In this document: positions 37,401 to 46,265 of the stretch, piece by piece
How the letters are laid out: each line of letters starts with the position of its first letter
Numbering within the stretch: the first letter of the stretch is position 1
DNA from: JBNKVT01 sp050299335
GTDB lineage: Bacteria; Pseudomonadota; Alphaproteobacteria; Rhodobacterales; Rhodobacteraceae
Assembly: GCA_050299335.1 (NCBI GenBank)
Contig: JBNKVT010000021.1
Location: forward strand, 209,937-273,936
Reading direction: 5' to 3'
DNA length: 64,000 bases
Program-made: the position numbers and the translations under genes
Notes under the pieces: model-generated
What the model was told of the DNA's origin: nothing
The model's input: the letters and a program-made list of their open reading frames with translations, nothing else
Databases searched by the model: none

Positions 37401-40400
37401 TTACCCGGACGCGGCCCGGCGCGGGGAAAAGGCGCTGATGAGGGCGGCGAGCAGCCAGAAGCCGATAAAAATGATTAAAAGGCCAGCTATCAGTGCGAGG
37501 ACCGATAGTGGCCCCGATGTGCTCGGCGGGATAGTGCCCGGCAGAAAGGCGATGAGACCGGAAAGCTGCGGCAGCAGGCTCTGGGTCAAGGCGGTATAAC
37601 CGACGCTGCCGGCCACCACCGCCAGCGAGGCCAGTACCGCCGTCAGGATCAAGACCCGTGGCCAGAGCGCCGGCCCTGGGCGCAGCACACCACGCCTGAG
37701 GCTGCGGACCAGCCGGGCGATGTCGGCCTGGGCGACGACAAGCGAGGGCACCAGCAGCAGCACGATCACCAGACCAAATCCGAGCCCGTAGGCCAACGTG
37801 ATCACGGTCGGTTTCAGGAACTGGGCCTGGGCGGAGGTTTCATAGAGCAGTGGTGCAAGCCCGAGGACGGTGGTCAGGGTGGTCAAGAGGACGGGCCGCA
37901 ACCGGTCAGCGGTGGCATCTATCACCGCCGGGATGATGGCGCGATCCTCGGCATATTCGTCGATGGTCCCGACCAGCACGATACTGTCATTGATGATGAT
38001 CCCCGACATGCCGATCAGCCCGACCACGGTGAAAATCGACAGGGGCACGTCCCAGATATAATGCCCGTAAATCGTGCCGATCAGCCCGAAGGGAATGACC
38101 GCCATGACGACCAGCGGCCGCGTCCAGCTGGAAAAGATCCAGGCCAGGGTCAGGAATATGCCGAGAAGGCAAAGCGCAAAGCCGATCAGGGCGTCGGAGA
38201 GGAATTCCTCCTCTTGCTGGGCGAGGCCGCCAAGTTGGAACTCGATGCCGTGGTCAGAGGCGATGCGGGGCAGGATTTCGGTCTCCAGGGCGGTGACGAT
38301 GGCCTCGGCGGCCACCGGATCGTCCTCGGAGATATCGCCGGTGACGGTGACGGTCCTGAGGCCGTTTTCCCGGCGCACGGTCGAAAAGCCGAGGCGGGGT
38401 TGGGCGGTGACGATTTCCGACAGCGGCACATAGGCCCCCTCTGGTGTGGCCAGCCGGGTGGATTGCAGGAAATCGGCGGTCAGTTCCTCTTCGGCGAGGC
38501 GGACCGTGACCTTGGCCGAGCGCAGGCCAACCGGGAACTCGGCCGCCTCGATGCCGTTCAGCCGACGCCGCAGCTCGGCCCCGATCCCGTCGATGGTGAA
38601 GCCGAGGCGGGTGCCCAGGGGGGTGAGTTCGAGGACCAGTTCGTTCTTGTCGTAAGACAGGTTGTCCTCGACCGCCGAGACCTCGGCATAGCGCGACATG
38701 GCGGTCTTCAGCGCCTCGGCGGCTTCCTTCAGCACCGTGGCATCGGCGCCGGTGAATTTCACGTCCAATGCGTCGCCCCCCGGACCCGAACGCCAGCCAC
38801 GGAATGATACCGTCTCCAGCAGCGGATGCGATCGGACCTCCTCCTGCAGATCGGCGACGAAGGCAAAGGAGGAATAAGGCCGCGAGTCCGGATCGACCAA
38901 CTCGATGGCGATGGAGCCGAGCTGGTCGGCATCCTTGGTATCGGCCCCGGCCAGTCCGAACCCGGTGGTACCGCCGATCTGGGCCAGGGCGAAGGTGACC
39001 GGATTGGTCCCGTATTCGGCCTCGTAGCGGGCGGCGACGGTATCGGTGGCGCGCTGCAATTCGCGGATCATCTCCAGCGTATCGGCGCGGCGCGCCCCCG
39101 GCAGCATGGCGACATTGCCCGAGATCGAGGGCTGCTCCGGCGCGTTGAAGAAACGCCAGGTGACATCGCCGCGCAGGAACATCGAAAGCGAGACCGAAAA
39201 TACGACGACGATCCCGGCCATGACCGGATAGCGCAGGAAGATCACCAGCCGCATCAGCCGGTGGAAGATCTGGTCGCGGAACCAGCGGAAACCGACATTG
39301 AAGATCCGCGAGGGCCAGTCATACCACGGCGTGCGGCGCTTGGCGGCCAGCGCGTGGGTCATGTGATTGGGCAGGATCAGGAAACATTCGACCAGCGAGG
39401 CCAGAAGCACCATGATGACGGTCAGCGGGATGGCGAGGATCAGCTCTCCGAACCGCCCGCCGATGGCGACGAGGGCGAAAAAGGCGAGGATGGTGGTGAT
39501 CGTCGCCGAGGTGACCGGCATCGACATGCGCCGCGCGGCATTCTCGGCGGCCTCGACCGGGGGCTCTCCCAGACGCCGGTGGCGGAAATCGGCATGTTCG
39601 CCGACGACGATGGCGTCATCGACGACGATGCCGAGGCAGATGATCAGCGCAAAGAGCGAGATCATGTTGAGGGTCATGCCGAAGACATACATCAGCGCGA
39701 TGGCGGCCAGCATGGCCACCGGGATCCCGGCAGCAACCCAGAAGGCGGTGCGGGCGGACAGGAACAGGAACAGAAGGCCCACGACGAGGGCAAGGCCGAT
39801 CAGCCCGTTATCAAGCAGAATGTCCAGCCGGTCGGTGATCGCTTCGGCGCGGGTGCGGATAAGCTCGACCCGGACACCGGGAGGCAGGACTTCCTCCATC
39901 TCGGCGGCGACCCGCGCGACATCGGCCTGCATCGAGATGGCATCGCCCTTGTCGGACCGGTCCACCCGGATCGAGATCGCCTGATACGGCCCCTTGAAAT
40001 AGGTCTCGCCCCGGTCCACGCCCTCGACGGCGACGGAGGCGACATCGCCGACATGAAGGGTCGAGCCGTCGGGGTTGGAGCGGATGGTGATATCCTCGAT
40101 CTCGGCCGCCGACCGCTGCTCGACCCCGGTGCGGACCCGCGCGGTACCGCCGGCGACATCCCCCGCCGGATTTGTATCGGCGGCAGCACCGATGGCGGCG
40201 GCGATCTCGGCGAGGCCGACCTTGTTGCCGATCAGGGCCGCCTCGGTGATCTCGACGGAGATCTCGGGCGATGCCACCCCGCGGATCGAGCTCCGTGTGA
40301 TTCCCTCGCGGAAGAGGCGGGCGACGAACTCGTCCCCGAATCGCGCCAACTGGTCGGCAGAAACCGGGCCCGAAATGATGACATCTGTCACCCGGTCCCG

Positions 40401-40832
40401 CCAGCCATTGCGCCGGAGCACCGGCTCTTCGGCCCCCTCAGGCAGGTTCGAAGTGCCGTCCACCGCAGCTTTCACATCCTCCATCGCCCGGCCCATATCC
40501 CAGCCCGGCTCGAACTCCAGCCGGATCGAGGCCGAACCCTCGCGGGCGGTGGAACTTGCCTCCTCGACGCCTTCGACGGCCAGAAGGGCGGGTTCCAGCA
40601 CGGCGGTGATCGCACCGTCGACATCCTCGGGACCAGCGCCGTTCCAGGCGACCGAAACCGTGATCCCGTCATTGACCACATCGGGAAAGAACTGCGACCG
40701 GATCTTGGTGGCCGATGCCAGACCCAGCACCACCATGATAACCAGAAGCAGGTTCGCCGCCGTCCGGTGCCGGGTAAAATAGGACAGGACCCCGCCCGTC
40801 GGCCCTGTCTGGTTCCCGTAAGGCCGCCTCAC
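37401..40832 (-). CDS. RND-family efflux transporter permease (AcrB-like)
   Basis: 1143 residues, about 12 TM helices. The N-terminal FTRHRTAANLLLVIMVVLG and SQFFPDV are typical of the HAE-1/AcrB-like family. The proton-relay Asp pair is in LGIVVDDAIVVGEH. Substrates cannot be inferred. The GTG at 40832 follows GAGGGACCG and is preferred; the longer frame to 41048 runs through the repeat and is unlikely. It is downstream of its adaptor, but 558 bp separate the two genes. Confidence 0.93.
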   Translation of the reverse strand: MRRPYGNQTGPTGGVLSYFTRHRTAANLLLVIMVVLGLASATKIRSQFFPDVVNDGITVSVAWNGAGPEDVDGAITAVLEPALLAVEGVEEASSTAREGSASIRLEFEPGWDMGRAMEDVKAAVDGTSNLPEGAEEPVLRRNGWRDRVTDVIISGPVSADQLARFGDEFVARLFREGITRSSIRGVASPEISVEITEAALIGNKVGLAEIAAAIGAAADTNPAGDVAGGTARVRTGVEQRSAAEIEDITIRSNPDGSTLHVGDVASVAVEGVDRGETYFKGPYQAISIRVDRSDKGDAISMQADVARVAAEMEEVLPPGVRVELIRTRAEAITDRLDILLDNGLIGLALVVGLLFLFLSARTAFWVAAGIPVAMLAAIALMYVFGMTLNMISLFALIICLGIVVDDAIVVGEHADFRHRRLGEPPVEAAENAARRMSMPVTSATITTILAFFALVAIGGRFGELILAIPLTVIMVLLASLVECFLILPNHMTHALAAKRRTPWYDWPSRIFNVGFRWFRDQIFHRLMRLVIFLRYPVMAGIVVVFSVSLSMFLRGDVTWRFFNAPEQPSISGNVAMLPGARRADTLEMIRELQRATDTVAARYEAEYGTNPVTFALAQIGGTTGFGLAGADTKDADQLGSIAIELVDPDSRPYSSFAFVADLQEEVRSHPLLETVSFRGWRSGPGGDALDVKFTGADATVLKEAAEALKTAMSRYAEVSAVEDNLSYDKNELVLELTPLGTRLGFTIDGIGAELRRRLNGIEAAEFPVGLRSAKVTVRLAEEELTADFLQSTRLATPEGAYVPLSEIVTAQPRLGFSTVRRENGLRTVTVTGDISEDDPVAAEAIVTALETEILPRIASDHGIEFQLGGLAQQEEEFLSDALIGFALCLLGIFLTLAWIFSSWTRPLVVMAVIPFGLIGTIYGHYIWDVPLSIFTVVGLIGMSGIIINDSIVLVGTIDEYAEDRAIIPAVIDATADRLRPVLLTTLTTVLGLAPLLYETSAQAQFLKPTVITLAYGLGFGLVIVLLLVPSLVVAQADIARLVRSLRRGVLRPGPALWPRVLILTAVLASLAVVAGSVGYTALTQSLLPQLSGLIAFLPGTIPPSTSGPLSVLALIAGLLIIFIGFWLLAALISAFSPRRAASG

Positions 40833-40925
40833 CGGTCCCTCGCCCCTGGAAGCGGTGCGGACTCCCCTGCCCCTGTCGGGGGAGGGCAATCGCAATTGGG
40901 TCCGCCTGTCGCTCGAAACAGGCGT

Positions 40926-41269
40926 GAGACTCGATTTCCCGTTCGAGCCAACCCCCAATCCCGCCCTAAACTCACAATCCCGCCGTCCCCATCCCTCCCC
41001 GCTCCACACCCGCACGGTGCGACCAGCACCGGGCCAAGCCCGACCCACCCGAGGGGCGGGCGCGTTGTTGACGCTCGCTCGGAGCAGCCCACTCGGAAGT
41101 GACTGCGCCGTAAAGTGGTCCGCAGAGAAGCCCGGACAGCGCCCACCCTGGGCCGGGCTTGGCCCTCATTTCGAAGTCTCGGCAGGGCATGGCAGGTTTC
41201 CGGAAGGTGCAGGATCAGGGGGGGCAAAGTGAACGCGAAGGAGACAGTACTTTCATATGCGATAGCCCT
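40926..41269 (-). repeat. ~345-bp intergenic repeat inside the RND operon
   Basis: Read on the minus strand it begins AGGGCTATCGCATATGAAAG, continues through TTCGCGTTCACTTTGCC, GGACCACTTTACGGCGCAG and GTGCTGGTCGCACCGTGCG, and ends near GGGGGTTGGCTCGAA. The same order of sequence is present on the plus strand at 46774-47120. It fills most of the 40833-41390 gap between adaptor and permease. ORFs within it are not conserved in a way that suggests coding. Confidence 0.8.
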
Positions 41270-41390
41270 GCCTGTCGGGGGGAGGGGCTGGGGGAGAGGG
41301 TTTCTGGGGCCCCGCTGAGGGAAAGGCTTGCCGGAGCCTCGCCGCAGGAGGCGGGTTCCGGACAGAGCGCCGCACCATGGGACAAGCGAA

Positions 41391-43118
41391 CTAGCCATCC
41401 ATCCTGGCCTCAAGCTGTTCGACCATGCTGCGCGGCACCCGCTCGGCGTTCAACTGGGCAAGGATGCGGGTCTTGGCCGCGTCGGGCATCCGGTCATTGG
41501 CTTCGACGAAGGCGATCAGACGGGCGCGCCGCTCGGCATCGAGCGCGATGGTTTCCTCAGGCGCGCTTTCGTCGCCACCGTGCTGCGGCCCACTCGCCGG
41601 CCCTACAGGTGCGCCTCCCATCCGCTCCTCAATCCGGGCAACCGTCTCGGCGGGCACCTCATCCTGGTTCAGACGCTCGACGATGCGGGTCCGCACGTCC
41701 TGTGGCATGAAGGTATTCGCCTCAACGGCGGCGATAAGCTTCGCCCGGCGCTCGGGATCCAGAGAGATCATCTCGGGTTCGGCCATTTCCTGACCGGGCC
41801 GAACCGGGCGCACCTTCACACCCTCGCCGATCTGCGGCAGGCGTTCGGTGGCATAGTCGCGGCCAAAGGGCGCATCCGTCACGATCAGACTGTCGGCCTG
41901 ACGGCGGAGAATGGTCACCTGCGCCTCCTCCAGCCGATCACCCTCGCCGACAAGCAGGATCCGCCCGTCATTGGTCGCGGCGCTTGCCGGAATGACGGCG
42001 ACATTCTCCAGCGGTGGCTCTTCGATGGTCACCACCATGAAATCGCCGGGCCTGAGCGCATTGACCCCGCCCCCCTCCAGCCGCGCATAGAGCAACCGCC
42101 CGGTCTGCCCCTCGCCCACCTCGGCCCCGGCGCGCTGGATAACGCCCGAGACCTCGATGGGGATGCCGTCCAGTGACAGGGTGGCGGTGATGGGCAGCGG
42201 CTCCAGAATGCCGTTCTCGTCGATCAGGCGGGAATATTGCGCGTTGGTGACCCGGAAGGCGACTTCCAGCGCCCGCGGGTCGATGAGGATGCCGAGCTGT
42301 TCGTTGACCGACACCAGTCGGCCCCGGACAGCGGTGACATCCGACAGCACCCCGTCAAAGGGCACGATGATCTCGGTTTCGTCGACGGCGCGGCGGGCCT
42401 CGGCGAGGTTGATGCGGGCGCGGGTGAGCGCGATATCGGCCCGGTCGATACGAGTGGTCGCGGTGGACAGCGCCTGTCGGCGGGAGACCACCGCCTGATC
42501 GGCATTGGACAGCGCCAGTTCGGCCTCTTCGACGGCAGCCGCCGAACCGACACCGCGCTGCAGCAGGTCCTCCTGGCGGGCCAGCGACTGGGCGCGCAGA
42601 TCACGCTGCTGGATCGCGGCCTCGACATCGTCCCCGGCCAGTTTCAGCCCCTCTTCGGCCTCGCGCACCTCGACGGCGGCCTCGGTCACCCCGGCCTCGG
42701 CCAGCGCCAACGCCGCCTCGGCATCCGCCGGGTCGATCCGGGCCAGCAGATCACCGCCGGTAACCGTCCCGCCATCGCGGAACTCGCGGGAAAGCTCGAC
42801 CAGCGGGCCCTGCACGGCGGCGCGAAGTTCCAGGGTGCGCCAGCTTTCGACCTCGCCATAGGCGGTTATGCGCGGCGTGGCGGTGACCGGGACCAGCGTC
42901 TCGACATTGACCGCGAATTCCCGCTCCTGCGGCACCCCGCGCCGCTGATCGTCCCCCGCCGCGCGCTCCTCAAGGGCACGGAAAAGCGTGCCGCCGGCCA
43001 GCACCAGAAGCCCGAGCGTCAGGCTCAGGAGCAAAAGGCCGGTGAGGCTGCGGGTGATGAAACGCATGGGCTGGGTCCGCGATCCTGGTTTCGGCGCTTG
43101 CGGCCGGGGTATAATCAT
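41391..43118 (-). CDS. RND periplasmic adaptor with tandem C-terminal repeats
   Basis: 575 residues from ATG 43118 (43067 is an alternative). One TM anchor is followed by the adaptor core: a lipoyl-like half (ELRAAVQGPLVELSREFRDG), a long coiled-coil hairpin (about 115-210), and a beta-barrel region ending near 440. Beyond the family's usual end are two 53-residue repeats, at about 450-502 and 523-575, 28 of 53 identical, with a 20-residue linker. Both contain LDxERRAxLIAxVEAN and TRI followed by LNxxxVP. It links the RND pump to the outer-membrane channel. Confidence 0.9.
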   Translation of the reverse strand: MIIPRPQAPKPGSRTQPMRFITRSLTGLLLLSLTLGLLVLAGGTLFRALEERAAGDDQRRGVPQEREFAVNVETLVPVTATPRITAYGEVESWRTLELRAAVQGPLVELSREFRDGGTVTGGDLLARIDPADAEAALALAEAGVTEAAVEVREAEEGLKLAGDDVEAAIQQRDLRAQSLARQEDLLQRGVGSAAAVEEAELALSNADQAVVSRRQALSTATTRIDRADIALTRARINLAEARRAVDETEIIVPFDGVLSDVTAVRGRLVSVNEQLGILIDPRALEVAFRVTNAQYSRLIDENGILEPLPITATLSLDGIPIEVSGVIQRAGAEVGEGQTGRLLYARLEGGGVNALRPGDFMVVTIEEPPLENVAVIPASAATNDGRILLVGEGDRLEEAQVTILRRQADSLIVTDAPFGRDYATERLPQIGEGVKVRPVRPGQEMAEPEMISLDPERRAKLIAAVEANTFMPQDVRTRIVERLNQDEVPAETVARIEERMGGAPVGPASGPQHGGDESAPEETIALDAERRARLIAFVEANDRMPDAAKTRILAQLNAERVPRSMVEQLEARMDG

Positions 43119-43304
43119 CAGCGACCCGCCTGGCGCCGACAAGCGCAAACGGGTCCCAGAAGAGAATAATACGCGAGGTCCCGCCGATTCCGGCAGGAAT
43201 TTCCGCGCACGTCTCCTTGATCAGGGCGCGAGGTGCCAGTTTCGGGTCCGTTCCGACCCGGTCAGGGTGCGACCGCCCCGCCCCGATCTCACCCTGCCCC
43301 GGTC

Positions 43305-43967
43305 TCACGCCGCTCTTGCCAGAGCCCCGAGCGTCGACGGGCGCTTTTCGAGAAACGCCCGGAGACGCGTTTCGTAATCCGGACCGACAGCGCCACGGAC
43401 CGAAGGCCGGACGGCCAGCGCCGCGCGCCAGGCCCGAAGCTTCGGGCAATCCTCGAAGAAGCCGGGCTCGCCCAGCGCCTCGAAGACGTCGAAATACCGA
43501 AAGACCGGGCCGAAGGCGCAGTCCACGAGCGAGAACCGGTCGCCGTCGAAATAGGGCCCGGGACCGAGTTCGGCTTCCAGCCGGTCGAATTTCCGCGCAA
43601 GATTGGCACGTTTTTCGGCATGTGTGGCCGGATCCCGGGCCGAATAAAGCCCGGCAATGTCGTTCAGAACCGCCGAGGCCAGTTCGATCCAGCCCCGGTG
43701 GCGCGCCCGTTCCAGCGGGTCCGCCGGGTGAAGTGCCGGCGGCGTGGTCTCTTCGAGATATTCCACGATCACGGCGGATTCGAAGATCGGTCGGTCCCCG
43801 GCGAGGAGCACCGGCGTCTTGCCGAGCGGCGAAAGCCGCAGGAACCAGTCCGGCTTGTCCGCCAGATCGATATCGCGGCGCAGAAACGGCACGTCCTTCT
43901 CGGCCAGCGCAATCGCGGCGCGCTGAACGTAGGGGCAAAGCGGATGGCTGATCAGGGTCAGGGTCAT
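43305..43967 (-). CDS. Glutathione S-transferase
   Basis: 220 residues. The N-terminal thioredoxin-like domain has SHPLCPYVQRAAIAL (a CPYV site like omega/dehydroascorbate-reductase types), the cis-Pro KTPVL, and the glutathione-contact ESAVIVEYLEE. The all-helical C-terminal domain has SLVDCAFGPVF. It is divergently transcribed from the MarR gene with two palindromic operators between them, so probably controlled by it. Confidence 0.94.
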   Translation of the reverse strand: MTLTLISHPLCPYVQRAAIALAEKDVPFLRRDIDLADKPDWFLRLSPLGKTPVLLAGDRPIFESAVIVEYLEETTPPALHPADPLERARHRGWIELASAVLNDIAGLYSARDPATHAEKRANLARKFDRLEAELGPGPYFDGDRFSLVDCAFGPVFRYFDVFEALGEPGFFEDCPKLRAWRAALAVRPSVRGAVGPDYETRLRAFLEKRPSTLGALARAA

Positions 43968-43985
43968 GGGGTTGGGCCTCCAGGT

Positions 43986-44001
43986 AGATGCATTTGCATC
44001 T
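43986..44001. promoter_or_regulatory. Palindromic operator 1 (MarR/GST intergenic)
   Basis: AGATGCATTTGCATCT: arms AGATGCA and TGCATCT around TT. Located 19 nt upstream of the GST start. A nearly identical site lies at 44033-44048. This is the typical length and symmetry for a MarR dimer site. Confidence 0.75.
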
Positions 44002-44032
44002 ATATGCCGGAGATTCGGCGCGATGTCAATCT

Positions 44033-44048
44033 TGATGCATTTGCATCT
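44033..44048. promoter_or_regulatory. Palindromic operator 2 (MarR/GST intergenic)
   Basis: TGATGCATTTGCATCT, the second copy of the inverted repeat, 18 nt upstream of the MarR gene start. The 47-nt centre spacing puts one site at each divergent promoter, suggesting autoregulation plus control of the GST. Confidence 0.75.
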
Positions 44049-44066
44049 ACATGATAGACCCACGCC

Positions 44067-44525
44067 ATGACCCAACCCGACGACACCACGATGGCCGCCT
44101 GGACCGCGCTGATACGAACCAGCGAGCGGGCGCTGGACCGGATTGCCGCGGCGCTGAAAGCGGCAGGGCTGCCGCCTCTGGACTGGTATGACATGCTCTG
44201 GGAGATCGAGAAGGCCGGCCCGGAGGGCCTGCGCCCCAAGTCCCTGAAATCGCGGCTCCTGATGCGCCAATATGCGGTTTCGCGCCTGCTCGCCCGCATG
44301 GCCCGGGAGGGCTATGTGGACCAGATCCCCTGCGCTGCGGACAAGCGCGGCCATTCGGTGGCGATCACGCAAGCGGGTCGCGCCACCCGCAAGGCCATGT
44401 GGCCGGTCTATGCCGCCGAAATCCAGTCCATGATCGGCGAGAGCCTGTCCGATGAGGACCGCATGACCCTGACCGGGCTCCTGAACAGGGCAGCACCGGC
44501 CCCCCGCGATCCGACCGAATCGTAG
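44067..44525 (+). CDS. MarR-family transcriptional regulator
   Basis: 152 residues. The winged-helix core is LKSRLLMRQYAVSRLLARMA (recognition helix), followed by the wing CAADKRGHSVAITQAGR with the DKR motif of MarR proteins. It presumably represses itself and the adjacent GST in the absence of a ligand or oxidant (inference from the two operators). Cys residues in the wing region (IPCAADKRG) could allow redox sensing. Confidence 0.94.
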   Translation: MTQPDDTTMAAWTALIRTSERALDRIAAALKAAGLPPLDWYDMLWEIEKAGPEGLRPKSLKSRLLMRQYAVSRLLARMAREGYVDQIPCAADKRGHSVAITQAGRATRKAMWPVYAAEIQSMIGESLSDEDRMTLTGLLNRAAPAPRDPTES

Positions 44526-44575
44526 GGCGGGGTTGACCCCGCCCCGCACAGGGCAGTCGCCATGCAGACGGACCG

Positions 44576-45505
44576 TCAGAGCGTCGCCAGCCGCTCCAGC
44601 AGCAGGTCATAGAAGCCTTCGGCGTCCAGGTCGCGGACATAGAACACGTTCTTCGGCCGGTCCGTCACGCCCCACCAGTCGACCACTGTCATGCCGAGGG
44701 TCAGTTCCGAGCGGGTCTCGACCTCCAGATTGACCTCGCGGCCCGAATAGAGGTCGGGTCTCAGCAGCCAGGCGATCACGTTCGGGTCGTGGAGCGGGCC
44801 GCCATCGGTGCCGTATTTCCGCTCGTCGAACCGCTCGAAGAAATCCAGAAGCGCCGCCGTCGCCGACCCGACCTTCGTCCCAAGATCCCGGAACGCCTTC
44901 ACCCGTTTCGCCGTGGTCAGCGCCTTGTGGGTGACATCCAGCGGAAAGACAGTGATCGGACGGCCCGAGCGGAAGACGATATCGGCGGCCTGGGGGTCGA
45001 CATAGATGTTGAACTCCGCCGCCGGCGTGGTGTTGCCGCCCTCGAAACAGCCGCCGCCCATCGCCACGATCTCGCGGACACGCGGCACGATTTCGGGTGC
45101 GTTCTCGAAAGCCAGGGCGATATTGGTCAGCGGGCCCAGGGTGCAGAGGGTGACATCCTCCTCCTGCAGGGTCTCGATGATGAAATCGACGGCGTTCATG
45201 TCCTGGAGCGGCATTTCCGGTTCCGGCAGGTCCGGCCCGTCGAGCCCGGTCTTGCCATGCACATATTCCGCCGTCACCAGCTCGCGTTCCAGCGGCTGCT
45301 CGGCTCCGGCGAAGACCTTGACCCCGGTCCGCCCTGCCAGTTCGCAGATCTTGCGGGCGTTCACCTGGGTCAGGGCCAGCGGCACGTTACCGGCCACACA
45401 GGTGATGCCCAGAACCTCCAGCTCGGGCGAGGCCAGCGCCAGAAGAATGGCGACCGCGTCGTCCTGACCGGGGTCAGTGTCGATGATGATCTTGCGCTTT
45501 TGCAC
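44576..45505 (-). CDS. Inosine-uridine nucleoside N-ribohydrolase
   Basis: 309 residues. The calcium-binding DTDPGQDDA motif is at 9-17, with VTLCTLGPLTNIA and AEFNIYVDPQAA as further family motifs. It hydrolyses purine or pyrimidine ribosides to base and ribose. Two palindromes lie upstream, at 45531-45546 and 45560-45573, suggesting dual control. No nucleoside transporter is in the window. Confidence 0.95.
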   Translation of the reverse strand: MQKRKIIIDTDPGQDDAVAILLALASPELEVLGITCVAGNVPLALTQVNARKICELAGRTGVKVFAGAEQPLERELVTAEYVHGKTGLDGPDLPEPEMPLQDMNAVDFIIETLQEEDVTLCTLGPLTNIALAFENAPEIVPRVREIVAMGGGCFEGGNTTPAAEFNIYVDPQAADIVFRSGRPITVFPLDVTHKALTTAKRVKAFRDLGTKVGSATAALLDFFERFDERKYGTDGGPLHDPNVIAWLLRPDLYSGREVNLEVETRSELTLGMTVVDWWGVTDRPKNVFYVRDLDAEGFYDLLLERLATL

Positions 45506-45530
45506 GGAGGATACAACTCCGATGGGGGGA

Positions 45531-45546
45531 TGTGATAAAACTCACA
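45531..45546. promoter_or_regulatory. Crp-like palindrome upstream of nucleoside hydrolase
   Basis: TGTGATAAAACTCACA matches the TGTGA-N6-TCACA pattern of Crp sites, and the symmetry extends to GATGTGA and TCACATC. It lies 25 nt upstream of the start codon. Another regulator using the same half-site cannot be excluded. Confidence 0.6.
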
Positions 45547-45559
45547 TCCAAAACTAAAG

Positions 45560-45573
45560 TGCAAGCGCTTTCA
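45560..45573. promoter_or_regulatory. LacI-family operator upstream of nucleoside hydrolase
   Basis: TGCAAGCGCTTTCA matches the LacI/GalR/PurR consensus with central AAGCGCTT. It is centred about 60 nt upstream of the nucleoside hydrolase start. No LacI-type gene is in the window, so the repressor is encoded elsewhere. Confidence 0.7.
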
Positions 45574-45583
45574 GAATTGTCGC

Positions 45584-45871
45584 TCAGCCGACATGAGAAT
45601 AGGATTGCAACCTTCGCGAGCGGATCAGGGGCGTGCTCGCCATCTCGAAATCCCGCCGGCAGGCGCTGGCCTCGTGGCGTTCGGCGGCCTCCGCACTGTG
45701 GAAGATCTTCAGCAACAGGACGTCCTCGGGCCGGTTCTGGTCAAGGCACAGCTCGCAGCGCACACACCCCTCCGAACCGCGCAGGTCCGAGGCGTATTGC
45801 TCGATCAGCAGATGCAGATCGCCGTCGCAGGCATCCCTGATGGTAATGGTTTCGCTGACACCGTAATACAC
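45584..45871 (-). CDS. Antibiotic-biosynthesis-monooxygenase-like small protein
   Basis: 95 residues of apparent ferredoxin-like ABM fold. DACDGDLHLLIEQYASDLRG then EGCVRCELCLDQNRPED then LLLKIFHSAEAAERHEAS follows the quinol monooxygenase (YgiN-like) order. Start GTG, supported by GGAGGAG 5 nt upstream. Enzymatic activity is not certain in such small proteins. It lies upstream of the nucleoside hydrolase on the same strand, but an operator-bearing gap separates them. Confidence 0.75.
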   Translation of the reverse strand: MYYGVSETITIRDACDGDLHLLIEQYASDLRGSEGCVRCELCLDQNRPEDVLLLKIFHSAEAAERHEASACRRDFEMASTPLIRSRRLQSYSHVG

Positions 45872-46013
45872 CCGGCTCCTCCTTGCATCCGACCTCCGCG
45901 CCTTTAGAGGCTCGAGTTTCGAATGGTCAGTCAGCTTTTGGGCGGTTTTTGGGCAGGACTGTCAGTAGGCCGGCCCGGTTGGCTCGAATTGTACATACCT
46001 GCCGGGATTCCCG

Positions 46014-46265
46014 TCAGCCTTCCCCCGCCGCCGCCAGCAGGAGCGCCTTTTCCTCCCGGGTCAGACTGCGCCAGTCCCGGTCCTCCAGCCCAGCATGGAT
46101 CGCCCAGAGCGCGTTCCGCGACACCCGCCCGCCGAAGGCGAATTTCAGCCGCTGCCAGGCCTCGACGGCCCCCACCTCGCGCAACTCCGCCACCGAGCCG
46201 ATGCCGACCTCGGCGAGCATGGCATCCGAACGGGGGCCGAGATTGCGCAAGGCAGAGGGTCGCAT
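46014..46265 (-). CDS. TfoX/Sxy C-terminal-domain protein
   Basis: 83 residues corresponding to the TfoX C-terminal domain: LRNLGPRSDAMLAEVGIGSV, a helix-hairpin-helix-like opening, then AWQRLKFAFGGRVSRNALWA. Stand-alone C-terminal-type proteins are common and of unknown role. The ATG shares one base with the preceding stop (TGATG), so it is coupled to the ABM-like gene upstream. Confidence 0.85.
   Translation of the reverse strand: MRPSALRNLGPRSDAMLAEVGIGSVAELREVGAVEAWQRLKFAFGGRVSRNALWAIHAGLEDRDWRSLTREEKALLLAAAGEG

Noticed and set aside
40829..41413. 194-residue minus-strand ORF through the RND intergenic repeat
   Set aside because: It runs into the RND and adaptor coding regions, has no plausible start context, and diverges in frame from the second copy.
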